From assembly GCA_030035585.1 (NCBI GenBank), contig CM057471.1, positions 67,046,319-67,110,318 on the forward strand: a stretch of 64,000 nucleotides of DNA, read 5' to 3'. A program made the position numbers and the translations under genes. The DNA comes from Dugong dugon (taxonomy: Eukaryota > Chordata > Mammalia > Sirenia > Dugongidae). Within the stretch, counting starts at the first letter, position 1; the number at the start of each line of letters is the position of its first letter. Below, one piece after another: positions 49,185 to 58,905 of this stretch. Below the pieces are notes generated by a model. It made no database searches. It saw nothing but the letters and a program-made list of their open reading frames with translations, and was not told the DNA's origin.

Positions 49185-49346
49185 CATGGAAACACTGGTG
49201 GCATAGTGATTAAGAGCTATGGCTGCTAACCAGTTCAAATCCACCCGGTGCTCCTTGGAAACTCTGTGGGGCAGTTCTGTTATGTGCCATAGGGTTGCTA
49301 TGAGTCAGAATTGACTTGACGGCAATGGATTATTATTTTATTATTA
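49185..49346 (+). mobile_element. AfroSINE, short subtype
   Basis: 'aacactggtggcatagtgat' through 'tgacggcaatggattatta'; it lacks the 44-nt block. Target duplication tgtatcag at 49177-49184 and 49347-49354. Confidence 0.9.
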
Positions 49347-49354
49347 TGTATCAG

Positions 49355-50324
49355 TATTATGGCTGGTATGCTTTATATTGCCTACCTTATTTAATTGAGG
49401 GAGTTTGGGACTTGTTTGGGTGGTAGCTTCATATTAGGTTTACTCTGTTTAGTGAAATGGCCTGCAGAAATGCTTACATTATAACAAAGGTTCCCAATTT
49501 CTTCTCAATCCTAAGAGACAGAGCAAGCATGAATTACCCAGAAAGGACTTCCCAGAAGGCCTGAATATCAGGCTGAGTGCATTCCATCCCAACAAGAGGC
49601 TTCAGAATCACATTGCTGAGACCCACATTTAAGAAGTTAACCCCTGGGAAAAAAGATACCCTGTGTTCCCCCAGGACCCAACCAGAGCTGGCTGGAGAAC
49701 AGGCTGAACAATGAGGTTGGCTCTAATGAATACTTTGGGGGATGGCGCCTTTATAACCCTAAAAAATATTCCTGCCTTCTAAGGCCTGGGGAAGATGAAA
49801 ATGACTCATACGCCCTAATTGTCCCTGATCAACTCTGGACTCAATAGACCCCAATTGTACTGTTTCTGAGTCAGGAAGTTTGCAGAGGCTTCCTCCTTGT
49901 GAATTTTCCATCCAGAGGAAAAAATTTGAGAACTTGAAGATGCCTGAAATTGACCCATACCCTGACAGGTGAGGATCTGGAAGGTGTAGAACGCACACAC
50001 ACATACACACACACATACAATCACACACTCATCCCTCCATTTCCAGCCCAGTGACCAGATGAAGTTATGTGGTAGGTGAGCTGAGTCTCCAGCTAAGATC
50101 AGAAGCCTCATCGATGAACCAAAGAATAATGGAAGAGTAAAATATTCACCAAAGCTTCTAAGGTCACACCTTCTACAAAGCCAATAAGAGCTGGCTTCTC
50201 ACACCAGCTTGCTCTAAATCCTAGGAGAGCCAAAAGCAAAAGCAGTTGTTTTCCAGTCGAAAGAGCCACAGCCTGATTTTTTTTCACCTTCCCTCTCTCT
50301 AATAAGAAGCAAATATTAGAGAGA
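49355..50324. other. Unassigned, with a CA microsatellite
   Basis: (CA)n with TACACA interruptions at 49991-50029. No gene; frames through the repeat are artefacts. Confidence 0.5.
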
Positions 50325-50520
50325 TACAGTACAATGTAGGGGCAAAGCCACAGGATTTGGAGTCCAAGAGACCTACATTTTGAATCTTTTACTAGCTGTA
50401 TGATCTTGAGTACATCAGCTATATCTGAGACTTAGTTTCATCATTTCCACAATTGTGGAGTACAATAGGTGTCTGACACTTAGCAAGCCTTTGTAAATAG
50501 GTACTAATGATGACGATGTC
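50325..50520 (+). repeat. MIR SINE
   Basis: 'ttttactagctgtatgatct', 'tgagacttagtttcatcatt' and 'gacacttagcaagcctttgt' match MIR order. Confidence 0.7.
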
Positions 50521-50862
50521 CAAGAGATCAAGGAGACTAAACTATCAGTCCCAGAACAGAGAGGTACAGAGTTGCAAAGGGGAGGACAGAGATGACGGAG
50601 AGAGAGTGATGGAGGGGACAGCGTGGCCCCCTGTCCTGTTTGTAGACAGGAGGTCCTAACAGTGAATCAGGATAATAGGACACCACAGACACCCACTATG
50701 CTCACCCATGCATCCTATGCTTCCAGTTAGAGAAGAGCACAGGGACTGGAGCTACACGTGTGAGGTGAAGTTCTTAGGATTGTGGAGGCAAGTAGAGAGA
50801 AGGGTATCTTATCCTTCAAAGTCATTCTCAGTGCCCCACAGAGAAGGCTCTAATGCGTGTGT

Positions 50863-50898
<36 letters not shown>

Positions 50899-51290
50899 CT
50901 GTGTGCGTGTGTGCATTGTTAACGGAGGGGGAAAGCAAGTGACAGAGAGCATGCAACTCGTTTCCAATTGACAGCATAAATGACTTTTCCTATCTTGCCA
51001 TCTAGGTCGTGCCCAATTCTCACCATCTCCATCTTCCCTGGTCAAACGAATATCTTTTGACTTGACCCTACTATAGCATAGAAGACACAATTCATATTTG
51101 AATGGATATTATCTTGACTTTTATCTAAATGCCTCACGAGTATTTTCTTATATTCCCAATGATAGCCAAAGATTCTCATTGACAAGGGCTATTAATTCTC
51201 CTGCTTAACACCTGCCAACTCAGATAGTAGTAGATACATATCTGTGAATTAATAATTAAATACTGACACACGTAAGGGTTTTATCTACAC
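50521..51290. other. Region upstream of the OR1N2-like locus, with a GT microsatellite
   Basis: (GT)n with interruptions at 50856-50916 is the only clear feature. Confidence 0.5.
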
Positions 51291-51292
51291 AG
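51277..51292 (+). promoter_or_regulatory. Candidate 3' splice site upstream of the OR1N2-like ATG
   Basis: ggttttatctacacag ends with AG at 51291-51292, 19 nt before the ATG at 51312. Confidence 0.55.
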
Positions 51293-51311
51293 ATAACAAG
51301 GACTACAAGGG

Positions 51312-52257
51312 ATGGGGAAACCAGGTAGAGTGAACCAAACCACTGTTTCAGACTTCCTGCTTCTAGGACTCTCTGAGCAGCCGAAGCAACAGTTTCTCCT
51401 ATTCAGCATCTTCCTGGGCATGTACCTGGTCACTGTGGTGGGGAACTTGCTTATCATCCTGGTCATCAGCTCTGACCCACACCTTCACACTCCTATGTAC
51501 TTCTTTCTGGCCAACCTATCATTAGCTGATGCCTGTTTCACTTCTACTTTGATCTCCAAAATGCTGGCTAACATTTACAGTCAAAGCCAAATCATTTCCT
51601 ATTCTGGGTGTCTTACACAGCTGTATTTCCTTCTCGTGTTTGGAGGCCTTGACAATTGCCTCCTAGCTGTGATGGCATATGACCACTATGTTGCTATCTT
51701 CCAGCCACTCCATTACAGCACAGCTGTGAGTCCCCAGCTCTATGCACTAATGCTGGGCATGTGCTGGCTGCTAACCAACTGCCCTGCCCTGATACACATG
51801 TTGCTGCTGACTCATCTGGCTTTCTGTACCCAGAAAGCTATCCCCCACTTCTACTGTGGTCCCAGTGCCCTACTGAAGCTTGCTTGCTCAGATACATTAA
51901 CTAGTAATAATCATTACTATGGGCCTGACGTTTCTCACTGCTCCTCTTCTGCTGATTGTCCTCTCCTATGTCCACATTTCCTGGGCTGTGTTTAACATCT
52001 CATCTCCTGGAGGGCAGTGGAAGGCCTTCTCCACCCATGGCTCTCATCTCACGGTGGTCCTGCTCTTCTAAGGGTCACTTATGGGTGTGTATTTACTTCC
52101 TCCATCAACTCACTCTACAGAGAGGGACAGTAGGGCTACCATTGTCTATACGGCTATTATTCCCATGCTAAACCCATTCATCTATAGCTTAAGGAACAAA
52201 GACATGAAGGAGGCTTTAGGTAAACTTTTTGGCAGTGGGAAAATATTCTTTCCATGA
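51312..52257 (+). pseudogene. OR1N2: Olfactory receptor, OR1N2-like, frameshift and stop
   Basis: The N-terminus MGKPGRVNQTTVSDFLLLGL is what I remember for human OR1N2, unusually long before the NQT glycosylation site, which supports the name. The frame carries GNLLIILV, LHTPMYFFLANLSLAD, MAYDHYVAIFQPL, AFCTQKAIPHFYC and LACSD. It is broken near 51897-51910, where about 5 nt are missing compared with the usual 10-residue spacing to ITMG; the rest follows in another frame, with TAA at 52069-52071 inside LLFYG, and ends at TGA 52255-52257. Two further marks of relaxed constraint: the DRY arginine is His (51684-51686) and the cysteine of AIC is Phe (51699-51701). TM6 reads STHGSHL instead of STCGSHL. 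The product would lack TM5-TM7, so this is a pseudogene. Confidence 0.93.
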
Positions 52258-52693
52258 CAATGATACCTGATCCTGGCATCTGGACCAACCCTTGCCCTCC
52301 CATCACTTCAGTTATTCCACCACTCTCAGACTGATTTTAAGGGAAGGTTACCAGGTAACTCTTCTGTTACACTAAGGGGTATAACAGAAAGGATATTTCT
52401 ACCTCTTTCTTAGGCTATGGAATGAGATGTTTCTGCCTCACTCTCTCTCCTAATCCCAGAGAGGCACCCATTACTAAAAGCAGAAAACCATTTTCCCTTC
52501 TCTTCTCTAAAATCAGCACATTAGCCACATGAACTAAGGCATATGATGTGCAGCTCTGGAGCCAAGCAATTCTGTCCTTTGGGAAGCATGAGATGAGATG
52601 AAAGGATAAGAATACAAATGTTTGTTGACCACCAACATTTCTTGTTGCTCCTCACACCAGTTCTTTGAGGTAGAATTGTGAAAACTGTCACTT
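52258..52693. other. Unassigned 3' flank of the OR1N2-like locus
   Basis: No recognisable feature before the L1 3'-end insertion. Confidence 0.35.
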
Positions 52694-52708
52694 AGAATGT
52701 TGAATAAC

Positions 52709-53055
52709 TGCCTGACAGAGACTGAAGAAACCCAGAGAGTATGGCCCCCCAACACCCTTATAGCTCAGTAATGAAGTCACTCCTGAGATTGAACTTTCAG
52801 CCAAAGATTAGACAGGCCCAGAAGACAAAACAAGACTAAAGGGGCACACCAGCCTACAGGCAAGGACTAGAAGGCAGGAAGGGACACGAAAGGCTGGTAA
52901 TAGGGAACCCAAGGTTGAGAAGGATAGTGTTGACAAGTCGTAAGGTTGGTAACCAACGTCAGAAAACAATATGTATACTAATTCTTTAATGAGAAGCTAG
53001 TTTGTTCTGTAAACCTTCATCTTAAGTACAACGATAAAAGTAACAACAACAAAAA
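52709..53055 (+). mobile_element. 5'-truncated L1, 3' UTR only
   Basis: A 347-nt L1 3' end, closely similar to 20600-20930 ('ctgtaaaccttcatcttaag', then an A-rich tail with AAC units). It is flanked by a perfect 15-bp target duplication, agaatgttgaataac, at 52694-52708 and 53056-53070, showing standard LINE insertion. Confidence 0.93.
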
Positions 53056-53090
53056 AGAATGTTGAATAACAAATAACTTGCAAAACCAGG

Positions 53091-53613
53091 TGTCATGATT
53101 TGAATTATTTCCCCCAGAAAAAGTGTGTATCAATTTGGCTGGGCCATGATTCCCAGAATTGTGTGGTAGTCCTCCATTGTGTGATTGTAGTTTTGAATTA
53201 AAGAGGATTAGGGTGAGATTGTAACACCACTCTTACTCAGGTCACATCCCTGATCCAATGTAAAGGAAGTTTCCCTGGGGTGTGGCCCACACCACCTTTT
53301 ATCTCTTAAGAGATAAAAGGAAAGGGAAGCAAGCAGAGAGGTGGGAACCTCACAGCACCAAGAAAGCAGTGTCGGGAGCAGAGCGTGTTCTTTGGACCTG
53401 AGGTTCCTGTGCTGAGATGCTCCCAGACCAAGGGAAGACTGATGCATCACCAGGACCTTCTCCCAGAGCCTACAGAGACAGAAAGCCTTCTCCTGGAGCT
53501 GACACCCTGAATTTGGACTTGTAGCTTACTGGACTATGAGAGAATAAACTTCTCTTTGTTAAAGTCATCCATTTGTGGTATTTCTGTTAGAGCAGCACTA
53601 GATGACTAAGACA
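53091..53613 (+). mobile_element. Solo MaLR (MLT1-like) LTR
   Basis: tgtcatgatttgaattattt to gatgactaagaca; 5-bp duplication ccagg (53086-53090) against tcagg (53614-53618), one mismatch. Confidence 0.9.
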
Positions 53614-54322
53614 TCAGGTAAGTTTGATTCTGATGCTGATTCTCTTTCTATTATATCACACTGTGGAGATCACGACAGGGAAGTTTTGGGAGCATAAAAA
53701 AGGCCATTATTGGTGTGGTTATGAGAAGCTATGGAGAATTAAAAAAATTTTTATTGTATTTCCTTAATATTTCATTTCTTCAACTATTTAAAAGCCCTTC
53801 TTTATGTTATTGTGAGGAACGGTAAAAAGAAGTCAATATTTGTTGTATGCCTACTGTGTGCCAATCTTGCACTGGGTGCTCAGATGATTCTCTATGTTTT
53901 GTCATAACATATTCCCTAAAAAACAAAGCAATAAATCAAGTGTGTTGGGAATTTTAGGATAATAATTTGATGAAAAGTAGTCTGGAGGAAACTGGTGTTC
54001 TAAGAAGTCACAAAGCTAAACAGTGGTTATCTTTTTGCAGTGGGATTACAGGTCATTATTTTCTTTTATATCTACATTAAAAAACATGGATATATTTTTA
54101 GAATAATAAAATAAAATTTAGGGGGGTAGAAAAAAATGCTCCAATGATTAGCAGCTCACCACAGAGAGATAAACAGGCACTTAAACAGAGCTCTCTAAAG
54201 TCTCAATATCAAGTTCAATTTCAACCAAGTTTAAAAACAGGAGGGCACTTTTTTCTGACAGCCATATACAAAGCTTAGGAATCCAGAGAATAGAGTAGGA
54301 ATAATTCTGATCTGACAGGTAA
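53614..54322. other. Unassigned, with a MIR scrap
   Basis: 53835-53905 ('gcctactgtgtgccaatctt') is a likely MIR fragment. The rest is not recognised. Confidence 0.4.
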
Positions 54323-54327
54323 TGAGG

Positions 54328-54833
54328 TGTCTTAGTCATCTAATGCTGCTGTAACAGAAATACCACAAGTGGATGGCTTTAACAAAGAGAATTTTATTCT
54401 CTCACAGTCCAGTAGGCTAGAAGTCCAGATTCAGCTCCAGGGGAAGGCTTTCTCTCTCTGTAGGCTTTGGAGGAAGGTCTTCGTGATGCATCAGTCTTCC
54501 CTTGGCCTGGGAGCTTCTCCGCACAGGAACCTCAGGTCCAAAGGACAAGCTCTCCTTCCGGCACTGCTTTCTTGGTGATATGAGGTCCCCCTGTCTCTCT
54601 GCTTGCTTCTCTCTTTTATATCTCAAAAGAGATTGGCTTAAGACACTATCTAATTGTGCAGACCTCATCAATATAACTGCCACTAATCCGTCTTAATACA
54701 TAATAGAGATAGAATATACAACACATAGGGAAATCACATCAGATGACAAAAGGCAGACAATTATACAATACTAGGAATCATGATCTAGCCAAGTTGACAG
54801 ATATCTTGGGGGCACACAATTCAATCCATGACA
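54328..54833 (-). mobile_element. Solo MaLR (MLT1-like) LTR
   Basis: Minus strand (plus: tgtcttagtcatctaatgct to caatccatgaca); 5-bp duplication tgagg (54323-54327) against cgagg (54834-54838), one mismatch. Confidence 0.9.
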
Positions 54834-54838
54834 CGAGG

Positions 54839-57439
54839 TTACAACATTTGAGAAAGGAATCTAAAGTTTGATAAAACAGGAAAATCAGAAGAACACTGTG
54901 CTATATTGTGAAATAAATTTTGTTTCAAAAGAAAGAATGTTGGACAACTGCATGTATTTCCCGTTGGCCATTCTATCCCCCTACCCCCTCTGTCCCTTCT
55001 CCTTGGATAGAAGAGGTTGGAATAATAAGGAGACAATTACAAAAGCTAGACTAGACCATCCTGCCCTTGAATTAGGTTACTTGTCCCTGACCACATCAAT
55101 TTACTACTGCAATTTTTGCTATGAAAACAAAAGTCAGAAGAAGCAAGTTTTGTGTTTGTGAGTAATCCTTTTCTGAACTAATTTCCTACCATTAATATCC
55201 CTAGCCCTCCCCTCCAGTCACCCAGGAATCTGACACCATGCAGTTTACTGGCTATTTAAAGTTGGTTCTCTCCCTGTATTAATACACTATCGTAGTGATC
55301 CCAATCAAAACTTTCTCTCCTGGGGCACTTAGCTAAGTATAATTATATCTTTTAAAAGAGGTATGTTCTATTTGTAAATAAGGCTCATTCTTTCCTAAGA
55401 CAATTTGCATTTTCAAAGGGGAACTTTTTAAACCAAAATAATTTCAAATATGTTTGCAGAAATTTCTGAGCCAAGAAAATTTTAGGTGCCAGGCATATGG
55501 CTGAATGATTATATGGTTATAGTCCATCCATTTCTCCATTCTCCACTTTTGAAACCACCTCTACCCAAAATCAGACTCAGAAAATAAAGGAGATATTGTT
55601 CAGGCAGAGGGAATGCATTGGGAAAGAATAGCATATATATTCTAAGTAAGTAATCCAGAAATAAAGAAATACTTTACATTTTTCCCCGAGAAGTTGTGTG
55701 TGCTTTCACTTGACATTTTTAAACCTATCATCAAACTTTAATATGTGTTAATAAGGAAAAGTATTTCTTTTGGTAAATGAAAATTTAGATACTTCATACG
55801 CTACCTAAGAAGCTACTATATATGGGAAGTACAGCTAATAAAATTCTGAGAACAGAAATAGTCCCTTACATAACAAAGAATAATGAAGTCTTTTAGAAAT
55901 AGCAACCATCCCACATTTATATTTTAAAACACTGTTAGATATTATAATTGGGTTTTAAAATAATGGTTAATGTTGTCGAGGGGCAAGTAAGGGAGGTACT
56001 CTCAAATGTCGCTGGTACAGGGAACATAAATTGGCACCACTTTCCAGGAAATAAGTTGACAATAGTTATTATGGGCAATAAAAATGTTTGTACATCATGA
56101 CCTACTCTTTCACTTCCAAGAGCCTGACAAAAAAAACAGTAAAAAAAGTTATCAAGAATTTTTGTACAAAGTTATTAATCATATGAGGAACAGAAACCAT
56201 CCAAATTTCAGTTAGTAGGACATAGCTAATTAAGTTATGCTGTATTGATATGGTAGACTATTGTGTAGACTTGGTAATTCTTTGGTAGCTTATTTTTAAA
56301 GACCTGAAAATATAAATCCAGTATAATGTTAACAGGAAACACTGATACAAGACTAGGAAAAAAAAAAAGAGTAAAATACACTAAAATATTAACAGTGGCT
56401 ATCCCAAGGTGACGGAATTATGAATTTTTGTTTTCTCTGTTCATCATTCTTTTTCAACTCATATTTATTTATTCAATGAACTAGTACTTTGATAATTACA
56501 GATTTAAATATATTTTAAATTTTTATGTTAAATTATTATAGGCAATAACTATACTTCAGTTATTTGGAGACTGCTCTGGAGATAAAGTTGATATTTCTCT
56601 TCTTTAAGAGAAAAGTGAAATCATTTCTTTCTACTGTGGAAAAAGACTGCTAGAAAATCCTATGTTGTCAACAAACAGTTGCTAGATGAGATTCTCACAT
56701 ATTCTGCGACAAGGATAAGGCAGAGGACTTCTCGGAGAAAATTAATTATTTAAAAAAGAAAAATAATTCTTATTTCTATATTAGAAATCAGTTGTGATGC
56801 TTTCATTTGGGACAGAAGAAGTTTTCTGTCTATCCAACAGTATCAGAGGTCCAGTATCATAGCTATTCCAGGATAAAGACTACATTTAGTTATCTATTGT
56901 ATTAATCAAATTTCTGTGTAGGGGAAAAGAAACCACCATAAGTGTTTTAAGCAGAAATGGAGTAAACGCATAAAATTGAGTGCTTATAAAGTCATTGGAA
57001 GTGTTATAGGATCTCGGATCACAGGCTCTAGGCTGCGTCTTCAAGAATAACTCAGAGAATAATATAAACTGGACCCACCTGGGTACTATCTCTTATCCAA
57101 TCAGGAAGGAGAGGAATCAGAAGCCTGACATTAGAACGATTGTATTCAAGAAAATAGCAGGGTAGCTGCAACCCAAGAATCAGAAAGTCAACTTCAAAAC
57201 TACCTGTTGGCTCCCACTAACCTGAAGATTGGACACAGAAATGTGGGGTCCAGCTGCCACCCCAATGGAACTGACTGTCAGCACCTATGTACTCGGCAAC
57301 TGGACATGGAAATCTGCTGCATAAAAAGGATCCATGAATATTTCTGCTGGTAGAAAAAACAAACAAAACAAAAGTCAGATGCTCTCTACTTCATTTCAAC
57401 ATTCCAAAATAGGCTTGTTTTCCAAGAAGCTAGGACACA
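54839..57439. other. Mostly unassigned; old L1-like segment
   Basis: 55970-56380 resembles an old L1 3' region ('tggtagactattgtgtagac', 'gtataatgttaacaggaaac'), weakly. 56890-57340 could be an old repeat or L1 5' sequence, but I cannot name it. No gene is seen. Confidence 0.35.
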
Positions 57440-57478
57440 GTAAGCAAACATAAAATAAATAAATATAATAACCAATTG

Positions 57479-58467
57479 ATGGCTCGGAGACAACAGTCAG
57501 TATCAAAGCACAGAAAGAAGCAATTCATGATGGCTTCAGCAAGCTCCCAAAATAAAGAATCTAGAAATTTTCCAGAGGAGGAAAATTTCTTGGAATTACC
57601 AGAGGCAGAATACAAAAGTTTAATATACAGAACTCTTCAGGAAATTAGGAAGGAAATTAAACAAAACGCCGAACACACAATAGAGGAAATTAAAAAGATT
57701 ACAGCAGAGCATGATGACAAATTTAACAGCCTGCAAGAAGAGACAGCAATCAGAAATCCAGAAGATTAACAATAAAATTTCAGAATTAGACAACTCAATA
57801 GAAAGTCATAGGAGCAGAACTGAGGCAATGGAAGTCAGAATTAGTGAGACTGAAGATAAAGCACTTGACTCCAACTTATCTGAGAAAAAAATCAGATAAA
57901 AGGATTTTAAAAAATGAAGAAACCGTAAGAATTATGTGGGACTCTATCAAGAAGAATAACCTACGAGTGACTGGAGTACCAGAACAGAGGGGGATAACAG
58001 AAAATACGGAGAGAATTGTTGAAGATTTGTTGGCAGAAAACTTCCCTGATATCGTGAAAGATAACAAGATATCTACCCAAGATGCTCATCAAAACCCACA
58101 TAAGGGAGATCCCGAAAGAAAATCACCAGGACAGATTATAATCAGACTTGCCAAAACCAAAGATAAAGAGAGAGTTTTAAGAGCTGCTAGAGATAAATGA
58201 AAAGTCATCTACAAAGGAGAGTCAATAAGAATAAGCTTGGACTACTCAGCAGAAACCATGCAGGCAAGAAGGCAATGGGATGACATATATAAAGCCTTGA
58301 AGGAAAAAAACTGCCAGCCAAGAATTATATATGCAGCAAAACTGTCTCTCACATGTGATGGCAAAATTAGGGCATTTCCAGATAAACAGAAGTTTAGGGA
58401 ATTTGCAAAAACCAAACCAAAATTACAAGAAATACAAAAGGGAGTCCACCAGTTTGAAAATCAGTAA
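57479..58467 (+). pseudogene. L1 ORF1 (RNA-binding chaperone), inactive
   Basis: ORF1p trimerises through a coiled coil and coats L1 RNA. Here the N-terminus MARRQQSVSKHRKKQF is followed by coiled-coil sequence (EIRKEIKQNAEHTIEEIKKI), a middle RNA-recognition part (IMWDSIKKNNLRVTGVPEQ) and the C-terminal domain (RRQWDDIYKALKEKNCQPRI), ending at TAA 58465-58467. The reading frame changes twice (about 57711-57769 and 57844-57899), and a TGA at 58198-58200 interrupts the third part. All domains are present in order, so this is a fairly young but dead copy. Confidence 0.88.
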
Positions 58468-58905
58468 CAACTCAAGACTAGAACACAGGACAGAGCAACC
58501 AGATATCAACCCAGATAGGGATGTCACAAAAGTAAATCAAAGCTAAAACACTGAAAATAGGGAAACACAAGTCAGTATGTAAAAGATGACAACATTAAAA
58601 CAAAAAAGAGGGACTTAAAAAATGTAAACATAGATTTTTCCTATGAAGATGAAGTAAAGGTGATATAAACAAATAAAAGACTGGTATAAACTTAGAAAAA
58701 TAGGGGTAATAATTAAGGTAACCACAAAGGAAACTAACAATCCTACAAGTCAAAATGAAAAACTAGAAAAATATAAAGACTTTGCAAACACAAAATCAAC
58801 AACAATGACAAAGATGAAAAGAAAATACATAAAGAAAAACGACTCAGCACAGAAAGTTAAGGGGAACAAAGAAACTGTGAACAACACTCAGAAAGAGACA
58901 TCAAA

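Noticed and set aside
50856-50916. GT repeats as a regulatory element of the OR1N2-like gene
   Set aside because: A simple dinucleotide microsatellite; nothing in the sequence supports a specific role.
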